The notes below the pieces were generated by a model that was not told the DNA's origin, did no database searches, and saw nothing but the letters and a program-made list of their open reading frames with translations. From contig OW051493.1 of the NCBI GenBank assembly GCA_932521035.1, positions 10,600,373 to 10,664,372 on the forward strand: 64,000 nt of DNA. The letters run 5' to 3'. Of this stretch, positions 48,464 to 61,209 are shown one piece after another. The translations under genes were made by a program, and so were the position numbers. Position 1 is the stretch's first letter. Each line of letters starts with the position of its first letter. This stretch comes from Oscheius dolichura. Lineage: Eukaryota; Nematoda; Chromadorea; Rhabditida; Rhabditidae.

Positions 48464-49664
48464 TTTTTAGCTGGTGGACACGAAGGAGCATTCGGTTTTT
48501 AGCTGGTGGACACGAAGGAGCATTCGGTTTTTAGCTGGTGGACACGAAGGAGCATTCGGTTTTTAGCTGGTGGACACGAAGGAGCATTCCCTTTATAGCT
48601 GGTGGCTTCAAAAAGAGCGTTCCGTTTTTAGCTGGTGGACACGAAGGAGCATTCCCTTTATAGCTGGTGGCTTCAAAAAGAGCGTTCCATTTTTAGCTGG
48701 TGGCTTCAAAAAGAGCGTTCCGTTTTTAGCTGGTGGCTTCAAAAAGAGCATTCCGTTTTTAGCTGGTGGACACGAAAGAGCCTTCCGTTTTTAGCTGGTG
48801 GCTTCAAAAAGAGCATTCCGTTTTTAGCTGGTGGACACGAAAGAGCCTTCCGTTTTTAGCTGGTGGCTTCAAAAAAAGCATTCCGTTTTTAGCTGGTGGA
48901 CACGAAAGAGCCTTCCGTTTTTAGCTGGTGGCTTCAAAAAGAGCGTTCCGTTTTTAGCTGGTGGCTTCAAAAAGAGCGTTCCGTTTTTAGCTGGTGGCTT
49001 CAATAAGAGCGTTCCGTTTTTAGCTGGTGGCTTCAAAAAGAGCGTTCCGTTTTTAGCTGGTGGCTTCAAAAAGAGCATTCCGTTTTTAGCTGGTGGCTTC
49101 AAAAAGAGCGTTCCGTTTTTAGCTGGTGGCTTCAAAAAGAGCGTTCCGTTTTTAGCTGGTGGCTTCAATAAGAGCGTTCCGTTTTTAGCTGGTGGCTTCA
49201 AAAAGAGCGTTCCGTTTTTAGCTGGTGGCTTCAATAAGAGCGTTCCGTTTTTAGCTGGTGGCTTCAAAAAGAGCCTTCCGTTTTTAGCTGGTGGCTTCAA
49301 AAAGAGCGTTCCGTTTTTAGCTGGTGGCTTCAAAAAGAGCGTTCCGTTTTTAGCTGGTGGCTTCAAAAAGAGCGTTCCGTTTTTAGCTGGTGGACACGAA
49401 AGAGCATTCGGTTTTTAGCTGGTGGACACGAAAGAGCCTTCCGTTTTTAGCTGGTGGCTTCAAAAAGAGCGTTCCGTTTTTAGCTGGTGAACACGAAGGA
49501 GCATTCGGTTTTTAGCTGGTGGACACGAAGGAGCATTCGGTTTTTAGCTGGTGGACACGAAAGAGCCTTCCGTTTTTAGCTGGTGGCTTCAAAAAGAGCG
49601 TTCCGTTTTTAGCTGGTGGCTTCAAAAAGAGCGTTCCGTTTTTAGCTGGTGGACACGAAGGAGC
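48324..49664 (+). repeat. ~1.3-kb cassette, copy 2 (pairs with 43250-44590)
   Basis: Partner at offset 5,074. The right limit is where copy 1 continues with an AAAGAGCC-type A and this copy with an AAGGAGCATT-type A. Confidence 0.87.
48918..49379 (+). repeat. run of 14 B monomers (cassette copy 4)
   Basis: Fourteen units in the same variant order, at exactly 5,074 bp from copy 1. Confidence 0.94.
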
Positions 49665-49995
49665 ATTCCGTTTTTAGCTGGTGGCTTCAAAAAGAGCGTT
49701 CCGTTTTTAGCTGGTGGACACGAAGGAGCATTCGGTTTTTAGCTGGTGGACACGAAAGAGCCTTCCGTTTTTAGCTGGTGGCTTCAAAGTGAGCATTCCG
49801 TTTTTAGCTGGTGGACACGAAAGAGCCTTCCGTTTTTAGCTGGTGGCTTCAAAAAGAGCATTCCGTTTTTAGCTGGTGGACACGAAAGAGCCTTCCGTTT
49901 TTAGCTGGTGGCTTCAAAAAGAGCATTCCGTTTTTAGCTGGTGGACACGAAAGAGCCTTCCGTTTTTAGCTGGTGGCTTCAAAAAAAGCATTCCG

Positions 49996-50455
49996 TTTTT
50001 AGCTGGTGGACACGAAAGAGCCTTCCGTTTTTAGCTGGTGGCTTCAAAAAGAGCGTTCCGTTTTTAGCTGGTGGCTTCAAAAAGAGCGTTCCGTTTTTAG
50101 CTGGTGGCTTCAAAAAGAGCGTTCCGTTTTTAGCTGGTGGCTTCAAAAAGAGCATTCCGTTTTTAGCTGGTGGCTTCAAAAAGAGCGTTCCGTTTTTAGC
50201 TGGTGGCTTCAAATAGAGCGTTCCGTTTTTAGCTGGTGGACACGAAAGAGCCTTCCGTTTTTAGCTGGTGGCTTCAAAAAGAGCGTTCCGTTTTTAGCTG
50301 GTGGCTTCAAAAAGAGCGTTCCGTTTTTAGCTGGTGGCTTCAAAAAGAGCGTTCCGTTTTTAGCTGGTGGCTTCAAAAAGAGCATTCCGTTTTTAGCTGG
50401 TGGCTTCAAAAAGAGCGTTCCGTTTTTAGCTGGTGGCTTCAAATAGAGCGTTCCG
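49996..50455 (+). repeat. 230-bp tandem duplication (A plus six B)
   Basis: Two exact-looking units, 49996-50225 and 50226-50455, each one A and six B. The last B in each carries CAAATAGAGC, which introduces an in-frame TAG in the otherwise open 11-codon frame. The repeat of this rare change shows the block was copied as a unit. Confidence 0.93.
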
Positions 50456-53400
50456 TTTTTAGCTGGTGGCTTCAAAAAGAGCGTTCCGTTTTTAGCTGGT
50501 GGACACGAAAGAGCATTCGGTTTTTAGCTGGTGGACACGAAAGAGCCTTCCGTTTTTAGCTGGTGGCTTCAAAAAGAGCGTTCCGTTTTTAGCTGGTGAA
50601 CACGAAGGAGCATTCGGTTTTTAGCTGGTGGACACGAAAGAGCCTTCCGTTTTTAGCTGGTGGCTTCAAAAAGAGCGTTCCGTTTTTAGCTGATGGCTTC
50701 AAAAAGAGCGTTCCGTTTTTAGCTGGTGGACACGAAGGAGCATTCCGTTTTTAGCTGGTGGCTTCAAAAAGAGCGTTCCGTTTTTAGCTGGTGGACACGA
50801 AGGAGCATTCGGTTTTTAGCTGGTGGACACGAAGGAGCATTCGGTTTTTAGCTGGTGGACACGAAAGAGCATTCCGTTTTTAGCTGGTGGACACGAAGGA
50901 GCCTTCCGTTTTTAGCTGGTGGACACGAAGGAGCATTCCGTTTTTAGCTGGTGGCTTCAAAAAGAGCATTCGGTTTTTAGCTGGTGGACACGAAAGAGCA
51001 TTCCGTTTTTAGCTGGTGGACACGAAGGAGCCTTCCGTTTTTAGCTGGTGGACACGAAGGAGCATTCCGTTTTTAGTTGGTGGCTTCAAAAAGAGCGTTC
51101 CGTTTTCAGCTGGTGGACACGAAAGAGCCTTCCGTTTTTAGCTGGTGGACACGAAAGAGCCTTCCGTTTTTAGCTGGTGGACACGAAGGAGCATTCCGTT
51201 TTTAGCTGGTGGCTTCAAAAAGAGCGTTCCGTTTTCAGCTGGTGGACACGAAGGAGCATTCCGTTTTTAGTTGGTGGCTTCAAAAAGAGCGTTCCGTTTT
51301 CAGCTGGTGGACACGAAGGAGCATTCCGTTTTTAGCTGGTGGACACGAAGGAGCCTTCCGTTTTTAGCTGGTGGCTTCAAAAAGAGCGTTCCGTTTTCAG
51401 CTGGTGGACACGAAAGAGCCTTCCGTTTTTAGCTGGTGGACACGAAGGAGCATTCGGTTTTTAGCTGGTGGACACGAAGGAGCCTTCCGTTTTTAGCTGG
51501 TGGACACGAAGGAGCCTTCCGTTTTTAGCTGGTGGCTTCAAAAAGAGCATTCCGTTTTTAGCTGGTGGACACGAAAGAGCCTTCCGTTTTTAGCTGGTGG
51601 ACACGAAGGAGCATTCCGTTTTTAGCTGGTGGACACGAAGGAGCCTTCCGTTTTTAGCTGGTGGACACGAAGGAGCCTTCCGTTTTTAGCTGGTGGCTTC
51701 AAAAAGAGCATTCCGTTTTTAGCTGGTGGACACGAAAGAGCGTTCCGTTTTTAGCTGGTGGCTTCAAAAAGAGCGTTCCGTTTTCAGCTGGTGGACACGA
51801 AAGAGCCTTCCGTTTTTAGCTGGTGGACACGAAGGAGCATTCCGTTTTTAGCTGGTGGACACGAAGGAGCATTCGGTTTTTAGCTGGTGGACACGAAAGA
51901 GCCTTCCGTTTTTAGCTGGTGGCTTCAAAAGGAGCGTTCCGTTTTTAGCTGGTGGCTTCAAAAAGAGCGTTCCGTTTTTAGCTGGTGGACACGAAGGAGC
52001 ATTCCGTTTTTAGCTGGTGGCTTCAAAAAGAGCGTTCCGTTTTTAGCTGGTGGACACGAAGGAGCATTCGGTTTTTAGCTGGTGGACACGAAAGAGCCTT
52101 CCGTTTTTAGCTGGTGGCTTCAAAAAGACCGTTCCGTTTTTAGCTGGTGGCTTCAAAAAGAGCGTACCGTTTTCAGCTGGTGGACACGAAAGAGCCTTCC
52201 GTTTTTAGCTGGTGACTTCAAAAAGAGCGTTCCGTTTTTAGCTGGTGGCTTCAAAAAGAGCGTTCCGTTTTTAGCTGGTGGACACGAAGGAGCATTCCGT
52301 TTTTAGCTGGTGGACACGAAGGAGCCTTCCGTTTTTAGCTGGTGGACACGAAGGAGCATTCCGTTTTTAGTTGGTGGCTTCAAAAAGAGCGTTCCGTTTT
52401 CAGCTGGTGGACACGAAAGAGCCTTCCGTTTTTAGCTGGTGGACACGAAAGAGCCTTCCGTTTTTAGCTGGTGGCTTCAAAAAGAGCATTCCGTTTTTAG
52501 CTGGTGGACACGAAGGAGCATTCCGTTTTTAGCTGGTGGACACGAAGGAGCCTTCCGTTTTTAGCTGGTGGCTTCAAAAAGAGCGTTCCGTTTTCAGCTG
52601 GTGGACACGAAGGAGCATTCGGTTTTTAGCTGGTGGACACGAAGGAGCATTCGGTTTTTAGCTGGTGGACACGAAGGAGCATTCCGTTTTTAGCTGGTGG
52701 ACACGAAGGAGCCTTCCGTTTTTAGCTGGTGGACACGAAGGAGCCTTCCGTTTTTAGCTGGTGGACACGAAGGAGCATTCCGTTTTTAGCTGGTGGACAC
52801 GAAGGAGCCTTCCGTTTTTAGCTGGTGGACACGAAGGAGCCTTCCGTTTTTAGCTGGTGGCTTCAAAAAGAGCATTCCGTTTTTAGCTGGTGGACACGAA
52901 AGAGGCTTCCGTTTTTAGCTGGTGGCTTCAAAAAGAGCGTTCCGTTTTTAGCTGGTGGCTTCAAAAAGAGCGTTCCGTTTTTAGCTGGTGGCTTCAAAAA
53001 GAGCGTTCCGTTTTTAGCTGGTGGACACGAAGGAGCCTTCCGTTTTTAGCTGGTGGACACGAAGGAGCCTTCCGTTTTTAGCTGGTGGCTTCAAAAAGAG
53101 CATTCCGTTTTTAGCTGGTGGACACGAAAGAGCCTTCCGTTTTTAGCTGGTGGCTTCAAAAAGAGCGTTCGGTTTTTAGCTGGTGGACACGAAAGAGCAT
53201 TCCGTTTTTAGCTGGTGGACACGAAAGAGCATTCCGTTTTTAGCTGGTGGCTTCAAAAAGAGCGTTCCGTTTTTAGCTGGTGGCTTCAAAAAGAGCGTTC
53301 CGTTTTTAGCTGGTGGCTTCAAAAAGAGCGTTCCGTTTTTAGCTGGTGAACACGAAAGAGCATTCCGTTTTTAGCTGGTGGACACGAAGGAGCATTCGGT

Positions 53401-55344
53401 TTTTAGCTGGTGGACACGAAAGAGCCTTCCGTTTTTAGCTGGTGGCTTCAAAAAGAGCGTTCCGTTTTTAGCTGGTGGACACGAAAGAGCCTTCCGTTTT
53501 TAGCTGGTGGCTTCAAAAAGAGCGTTCCGTTTTTAGCTGGTGGCTTCAAAAAGAGCGTTCGGTTTTTAGCTGGTGGACACGAAAGAGCCTTCCGTTTTTA
53601 GCTGGTGGCTTCAAAAAGAGCGTTCCGTTTTTAGCTGGTGGCTTCAAAAAGAGCGTTCCGTTTTTAGCTGGTGGACACGAAGGAGCCTTCCGTTTTTAGC
53701 TGGTGGCTTCAAAAAGAGCGTTCCGTTTTTAGCTGGTGGCTTCAAAAAGAGCATTCGGTTTTTACCTGGTGGACACGAAGGAGCATTCGGTTTTTAGCTG
53801 GTGGACACGAAAGAGCCTTCCGTTTTTAGCTGGTGGCTTCAAAAAGAGCGTTCCGTTTTTAGCTGGTGGCTTCAAAAAGAGCGTTCCGTATTTAGCTGGT
53901 GGACACGAAAGAGCCTTCCGTTTTTAGCTGGTGGCTTCAAAAAGAGCGTTCCGTTTTTAGCTGGTGGACACGAAGGAGCCTTCCGTTTTTAGCTGGTGGA
54001 CACGAAAGAGCATTCGGTTTTTAGCTGGTGGACACGAAAGAGCCTTCCGTTTTTAGCTGGTGGCTTCAAAAAGAGCGTTCCGTTTTTAGCTGGTGAACAC
54101 GAAGGAGCATTCGGTTTTTAGCTGGTGGACACGAAGGACCATTCGGTTTTTAGCTGGTGGACACGAAAGAGCCTTCCGTTTTTAGCTGGTGGCTTCAAAA
54201 AGAGCGTTCCGTTTTTAGCTGGTGGCTTCAAAAAGAGCGTTCCGTTTTTAGCTGGTGGACACGAAGGAGCATTCCGTTTTTAGCAGGTGGCTTCAAAAAG
54301 AGCGTTCCGTTTTTAGCTGGTGGACACGAAGGAGCATTCGGTTTTTAGCTGGTGGCTTCAAAAAGAGCATTCCGTTTTTAGCTGGTGGACACGAAGGAGC
54401 ATTCCGTTTTTAGCTGGTGGACACGAAGGAGCCTTCCGTTTTTAGCTGGTGGACACGAAGGAGCATTCGGTTTTTAGCTGGTGGACACGAAGGAGCATTC
54501 CGTTTTTAGCTGGTGGACACGAAGGAGCCTTCCGTTTTTAGCTGGTGGACACGAAGGAGCCTTCCGTTTTTAGCTGGTGGCTTCAAAAAGAGCATTCCGT
54601 TTTTAGCTGGTGGACACGAAAGAGCCTTCCGTTTTTAGCTGGTGGCTTCAAAAAGAGCGTTCCGTTTTTAGCTGGTGGCTTCAAAAAGAGCGTTCCGTTT
54701 TTAGCTGGTGGCTTCAAAAAGAGCGTTCCGTTTTTAGCTGGTGGCTTCAAAAAGAGCGTTCCGTTTTTAGCTGGTGGCTTCAAAAAGAGCATTCCGTTTT
54801 TAGCTGGTGGACACGAAAGAGCATTCCGTTTTTAGCTGGTGGACACGAAGGAGCATTCCGTTTTTAGCTGGTGGACACGAAGGAGCATTCCGTTTTTAGC
54901 TGGTGGACACGAAGGAGCATTCCGTTTTTAGCTGGTGGACACGAAGGAGCATTCCGTTTTTAGCTGGTGGACACGAAAGAGCCTTCCGTTTTTAGCTGGT
55001 GGCTTCAAAAAGAGCGTTCCGTTTTTAGCTGGTGGCCACGAGGGAGCATTCGGTTTTTAGCTGGTGGACACGAAGGAGCATTCGGTTTTTAGCTGGTGGA
55101 CACGAAGGAGCATTCCGTTTTTAGCTGGTGGACACGAAGGAGCCTTCCGTTTTTAGCTGGTGGCTTCAAAAAGAGCGTTCCGTTTTTAGCTGGTGGCTTC
55201 AAAAAGAGCGTTCCGTTTTTAGCTGGTGGACACGAAGGAGCATTCGGTTTTTAGCTGGTGGACACGAAGGAGCCTTCCGTTTTTAGCTGGTGGCTTCAAA
55301 AAGAGCATTCCGTTTTTAGCTGGTGGACACGAAAGAGCCTTCCG

Positions 55345-55740
55345 TTTTTAGCTGGTGGCTTCAAAAAGAGCATTCCGTTTTTAGCTGGTGGCTTCAAAAA
55401 GAGCGTTCCGTTTTTTGCTGGTGGCTTCAAAAAGAGCGTTCCGTTTTTAGCTGGTGGCTTCAAAAAGCGCGTTCCGTTTTTAGCTGGTGGCTTCAAAAAG
55501 AGCATTCCGTTTTTAGCTGGTGGCTTCAAAAAGAGCGTTCCGTTTTTAGCTGGTGGCTTCAAAAAGAGCGTTCCGTTTTTAGCTGGTGGCTTCAAAAAGA
55601 GCGTTCCGTTTTTAGCTGGTGGCTTCAAAAAGAGCATTCCGTTTTTAGCTGGTGGCTTCAAAAAGAGCGTTCCGTTTTTAGCTGGTGGCTTCAAAAAGAG
55701 CGTTCCGTTTTTAGCTGGTGGCTTCAAAAAGAGCGTTCCG
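55345..55740 (+). repeat. run of 12 B monomers
   Basis: Twelve B units (396 bp) with AGCATT endings at units 1, 5 and 9, a TTTTTTGCTGG core inside, and a CTTCAAAAAGCGCG variant at unit 4. It supports overlapping open stretches on both strands. Confidence 0.92.
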
Positions 55741-57292
55741 TTTTTAGCTGGTGGACACGAAGGAGCATTCCGTTTTTAGCTGGTGGACACGAAGGAGCAT
55801 TCCGTTTTTAGCTGGTGGACACGAAAGAGCCTTCCGTTTTTAGCTGGTGGCTTCAAAAAGAGCGTTCCGTTTTTAGCTGGTGGACACGAAAGAGCCTTCC
55901 GTTTTTAGCTGGTGGCTTCAAAAAGAGCGTTCCGTTTTTAGCTGGTGGCTTCAAAAAGAGCGTTCCGTTTTTAGCTGGTGGCTTCAAAAAGAGCGTTCCG
56001 TTTTTAGCTGGTGGACACGAAAGAGCATTCGGTTTTTAGCTGGTGGACACGAAAGAGCATTCGGTTTTTAGCTGGTGGACACGAAAGAGCCTTCCTTTTT
56101 TAGCTGGTGGCTTCAAAAAGAGCGTTCCGTTTTTAGCTGGTGAACACGAAAGAGCATTCCGTTTTTAGCTGGTGAACACGAAAGAGCATTCCGTTTTTAG
56201 CTGGTGGACACGAAGGAGCATTCGGTTTTTAGCTGGTGGACACGAAAGAGCATTCGGTTTTTAGCTGGTGGACACGAAAGAGCCTTCCTTTTTTAGCTGG
56301 TGGCTTCAAAAAGAGCGTTCCGTTTTTAGCTGGTGAACACGAAAGAGCATTCCGTTTTTAGCTGGTGAACACGAAAGAGCATTCCGTTTTTAGCTGGTGA
56401 ACACGAAAGAGCATTCCGTTTTTAGCTGGTGGACACGAAGGAGCATTCGGTTTTTAGCTGGTGAACACGAAAGAGCATTCCGTTTTTAGCTGGTGGACAC
56501 GAAGGAGCATTCGGTTTTTAGCTGGTGGACACGAAAGAGCATTCGGTTTTTAGCTGGTGGACACGAAAGAGCCTTCCTTTTTTAGCTGGTGGCTTCAAAA
56601 AGAGCGTTCCGTTTTCAGCTGGTGGACACGAAAGAGCCTTCCGTTTTTAGCTGGTGGACACGAAAGAGCCTTCCGTTTTTAGCTGGTGGCTTCAAAAAGA
56701 GCGTTCCGTTTTTAGCTGGTGGACACGAAGGAGCCTTCCGTTTTTAGCTGGTGGCTTCAAAAAGAGCGTTCCGTTTTTAGCTGGTGGCTTCAAAAAGAGC
56801 ATTCCGTTTTTAGCTGGTGGACACGAAGGAGCATTCGGTTTTTAGCTGGTGGACACGAAGGAGCATTCGGTTTTTAGCTGGTGGACACGAAGGAGCATTC
56901 GGTTTTTAGCTGGTGGACACGAAGGAGCATTCGGTTTTTAGCTGGTGGACACGAAGGAGCATTCCGTTTTTAGCTGGTGGACACGAAAGAGCCTTCCGTT
57001 TTTAGCTGGTGGCTTCAAAAAGAGCGTTCCGTTTTTAGCTGGTGGCTTCAAAAAGAGCGTTCCGTTTTTAGCTGGTGGCTTCAAAAAGAGCGTTCCGTTT
57101 TTAGCTGGTGGCTTCAAAAAGAGCATTCCGTTTTTAGCTGGTGGACACGAAAGAGCCTTCCGTTTTTAGCTGGTGGCTTCAAAAAGAGCATTCCGTTTTT
57201 AGCTGGTGGACACGAAAGAGCCTTCCGTTTTTAGCTGGTGGCTTCAAAAAAAGCATTCCGTTTTTAGCTGGTGGACACGAAAGAGCCTTCCG

Positions 57293-57589
57293 TTTTTAGC
57301 TGGTGGCTTCAAAAAGACCGTTCCGTTTTTAGCTGGTGGCTTCAAAAAGAGCGTTCCGTTTTTAGCTGGTGGCTTCAAAAAGAGCGTTCCGTTTTTAGCT
57401 GGTGGCTTCAAAAAGAGCATTCCGTTTTTAGCTGGTGGCTTCAAAAAGAGCGTTCCGTTTTTAGCTGGTGGCTTCAAAAAGAGCGTTCCGTTTTTAGCTG
57501 GTGGCTTCAAAAAGAGCGTTCCGTTTTTAGCTGGTGGCTTCAAAAAGAGCGTTCCGTTTTTAGCTGGTGGCTTCAAAAAGAGCGTTCCG
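57293..57589 (+). repeat. run of nine B monomers
   Basis: Nine B units (297 bp); the first carries AAAAGACCGTT and the fourth AGCATT. A related eight-unit run lies at 58272-58535. Confidence 0.92.
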
Positions 57590-58271
57590 TTTTTAGCTGG
57601 TGGACACGAAAGAGCCTTCCGTTTTTAGCTGGTGGCTTCAAAAAGAGCGTTCCGTTTTTAGCTGGTGGCTTCAAAAAGAGCGTTCCGTTTTTAGCTGGTG
57701 GACACGAAAGAGCCTTCCGTTTTTAGCTGGTGGCTTCAAAAAGAGCGTTCCGTTTTTAGCTGGTGGACACGAAGGAGCCTTCCGTTTTTAGCTGGTGGCT
57801 TCAAAAAGAGCGTTCCGTTTTTAGCTGGTGGCTTCAAAAAGAGCATTCCGTTTTTAGCTGGTGGACACGAAGGAGCATTCGGTTTTTAGCTGGTGGACAC
57901 GAAGGAGCATTCGGTTTTTAGCTGGTGGACACGAAGGAGCATTCGGTTTTTAGCTGGTGGACACGAAAGAGCCTTCCGTTTTTAGCTGGTGGACACGAAA
58001 GAGCCTTCCGTTTTTAGCTGGTGGCTTCAAAAAGAGCGTTCCGTTTTTAGCTGGTGGCTTCAAAAAGAGCGTTCCGTTTTTAGCTGGTGGCTTCAAAAAG
58101 AGCATTCCGTTTTTAGCTGGTGGACACGAAAGAGCCTTCCGTTTTTAGCTGGTGGCTTCAAAAAGAGCATTCCGTTTTTAGCTGGTGGACACGAAAGAGC
58201 CTTCCGTTTTTAGCTGGTGGCTTCTAAAAAAGCATTCCGTTTTTAGCTGGTGGACACGAAAGAGCCTTCCG

Positions 58272-58535
58272 TTTTTAGCTGGTGGCTTCAAAAAGACCGT
58301 TCCGTTTTTAGCTGGTGGCTTCAAAAAGAGCGTTCCGTTTTTAGCTGGTGGCTTCAAAAAGAGCGTTCCGTTTTTAGCTGGTGGCTTCAAAAAGACCGTT
58401 CCGTTTTTAGCTGGTGGCTTCAAAAAGAGCATTCCGTTTTTAGCTGGTGGCTTCAAAAAGAGCGTTCCGTTTTTAGCTGGTGGCTTCAAAAAGAGCGTTC
58501 CGTTTTTAGCTGGTGGCTTCAAAAAGAGCGTTCCG
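58272..58535 (+). repeat. run of eight B monomers
   Basis: Eight B units (264 bp). AAAAGACCGTT occurs at units 1 and 4 and AGCATT at unit 5, so it resembles 57293-57589 with internal rearrangement. Confidence 0.92.
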
Positions 58536-58849
58536 TTTTTAGCTGGTGGACACGAAAGAGCATTCGGTTTTTAGCTGGTGGACACGAAAGAGCCTTCCGT
58601 TTTTAGCTGGTGGCTTCAAAAAGAGCGTTCCGTTTTTAGCTGGTGGCTTCAAAAAGAGCGTTCCGTTTTTAGCTGGTGGCTTCAAAAAGAGCGTTCCGTT
58701 TTTAGCTGGTGGACACGAAAAAGCCTTCCGTTTTTAGCTGGTGGCTTCAAAAAGAGCGTTCCGTTTTTAGCTGGTGGCTTCAAAAAGAGCGTTCCGTTTT
58801 TAGCTGGTGGCTTCAAAAAGAGCGTTCCGTTTTTAGCTGGTGAACACGA

Positions 58850-59940
58850 AGGAGCATTCGGTTTTTAGCTGGTGGACACGAAGGAGCATTCGGTTTTTAG
58901 CTGGTGGACACGAAAGAGCCTTCCGTTTTTAGCTGGTGGCTTCAAAAAGAGCGTTCCGTTTTTAGCTGGTGGACACGAAGGAGCATTCCGTTTTTAGCTG
59001 GTGGACACGAAGGAGCCTTCCGTTTTTAGCTGGTGGCTTCAAAAAGAGCGTTCCGTTTTCAGCTGGTGAACACGAAAGAGCCTTCCGTTTTTAGCTGGTG
59101 GACACGAAGGAGCATTCGGTTTTTAGCTGGTGGACACGAAGGAGCATTCCGTTTTTAGCTGGTGGACACGAAGGAGCCTTCCGTTTTTAGCTGGTGGCTT
59201 CAAAAAGAGCGTTCCGTTTTTAGCTGGTGGCTTCAAAAAGAGCGTTCCGTTTTTAGCTGGTGGCTTCAAAAAGAGCGTTCCGTTTTTAGCTGGTGGCTTC
59301 AAAAAGAGCATTCCGTTTTTAGCAGGTGGACACGAAGGAGCATTCGGTTTTTAGCTGGTGGACACGAAAGAGCGTTCCGTTTTTAGCTGGTGGCTTCAAA
59401 AAGAGCGTTCCGTTTTTAGCTGGTGAACACGAAGGAGCATTCGGTTTTTAGCTGGTGGACACGAAGGAGCATTCGGTTTTTAGCTGGTGGACATGAAAGA
59501 GCCTTCCGTTTTTAGCTGGTGGCTTCAAAAAGAGCGTTCCGTTTTTAGCTGGTGGACACGAAGGAGCATTCCGTTTTTAGCTGGTGGACACGAAGGAGCC
59601 TTCCGTTTTTAGCTGGTGGCTTCAAAAAGAGCGTTCCGTTTTCAGCTGGTGAACACGAAAGAGCCTTCCGTTTTTAGCTGGTGGACACGAAGGAGCATTC
59701 GGTTTTTAGCTGGTGGACACGAAGGAGCATTCCGTTTTTAGCTGGTGGACACGAAGGAGCCTTCCGTTTTTAGCTGGTGGCTTCAAAAAGAGCGTTCCGT
59801 TTTTAGCTGGTGGCTTCAAAAAGAGCGTTCCGTTTTTAGCTGGTGGCTTCAAAAAGAGCGTTCCGTTTTTAGCTGGTGGCTTCAAAAAGAGCATTCCGTT
59901 TTTAGCAGGTGGACACGAAGGAGCATTCGGTTTTTAGCTG
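58850..59940 (+). repeat. 583-bp tandem duplication
   Basis: About 58850-59360 matches 59433-59943 at offset 583 bp (eleven A plus seven B), including TTTTCAG followed by GAACACG, a four-B run and the AGCAGGTGG core variant (near 59323 and 59906). A private ACATGAAAG unit lies near 59491 in the second copy. Confidence 0.86.
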
Positions 59941-61209
59941 GTGGACACGAAAGAGCATTCCGTTTTTAGCTGGTGGACACGAAGGAGCATTCCGTTTTTA
60001 GCTGGTGGACACGAAGGAGCATTCCGTTTTTAGCTGGTGGACACGAAGGAGCATTCCGTTTTTAGCTGGTGGCTTCAAAAAGAGCGTTCCGTTTTCAGCT
60101 GGTGGACACGAAAGAGCCTTCCGTTTTTAGCTGGTGGACACGAAAGAGCCTTCCGTTTTTAGCTGGTGGCTTCAAAAAGAGCGTTCCGTTTTTAGCTGGT
60201 GGCTTCAAAAAGAGCGTTCCGTTTTTAGCTGGTGGCTTCAAAAAGAGCGTTCCGTTTTTAGCTGGTGGCTTCAAAAAGAGCGTTCCGTTTTTAGCTGGTG
60301 GACACGAAGGAGCATTCCGTTTTTAGCTGGTGGACACGAAAGAGCCTTCCGTTTTCAGCTGGTGGCTTCAAAAAGAGCGTTCCGTTTTCAGCTGGTGGAC
60401 ACGAAAGAGCCTTCCGTTTTTAGCTGGTGGACACGAAAGAGCCTTCCGTTTTTAGCTGGTGGACACGAAAGAGCCTTCCGTTTTTAGCTGGTGAACACGA
60501 AAGAGCCTTCCGTTTTTAGCTGGTGGACACGAAGGAGCATTCCGTTTTTAGCTGGTGGACACGAAGGAGCATTCCGTTTTTAGCTGGTGGCTTCAAAAAG
60601 AGCATTCCGTTTTTAGCTGGTGGCTTCAAAAAGAGCGTTCCGTTTTTAGCTGGTGGACACGAAGGAGCATTCCGTTTTTAGCTGGTGGCTTCAAAAAGAG
60701 CATTCCGTTTTTTGCTGGTGGCTTCAAAAAGAGCGTTCCGTTTTTAGCTGGTGGACACGAAGGAGCATTCCGTTTTTAGCTGGTGAACACGAAGGAGCAT
60801 TCCGTTTTTAGCTGGTGGACACGAAAGAGCCTTCCGTTTTTAGCTGGTGGCTTCAAAAAGAGCATTCCGTTTTTAGCTGGTGAACACGAAGAAGCATTCG
60901 GTTTTTAGCTGGTGGACACGAAAGAGCCTTCCGTTTTTAGCTGGTGGCTTCAAAAAGAGCGTTCCGTTTTTAGCTGGTGGCTTCAAAAAGAGCGTTCCTT
61001 TTTTAGCTGGTGGACACGAAGGAGCATTCGGTTTTTAGCTGGTGGACACGAAAGAGCCTTCCGCTTTTAGCTGGTGGCTTCAAAAAGAGCGTTCCGTTTT
61101 TAGCTGGTGGACACGAAGGAGCATTCGGTTTTTAGCTGGTGGACACGAAAGAGCCTTCCGTTTTTAGCTGGTGGCTTCAAAAAGAGCATTCCGTTTTTAG
61201 CTGGTGGAC

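Larger units (their letters stand above)
42374..50500 (+). repeat. Domain IV: B-rich array with long B runs
   Basis: Type B (33 bp) predominates, in runs of 5 to 21 monomers separated by single A units (usually AAAGAGCCTTCCG). Because 33 bp is 11 codons, B runs stay open in three of the six frames. This yields nested frames up to 316 codons on plus and 242 on minus over the same bases. Local variants are CTTCAATAAG (Lys to Asn in one frame) and CTTCAAAAAAAGC. Several cassettes are repeated at 1,901 and 5,074 bp. Confidence 0.92.

Noticed and set aside
42374-50500. Inserted mobile element in the B-rich domain
   Set aside because: The domain shows no terminal repeats, no target duplication and no non-satellite bases; it is the same satellite with a higher share of type B.
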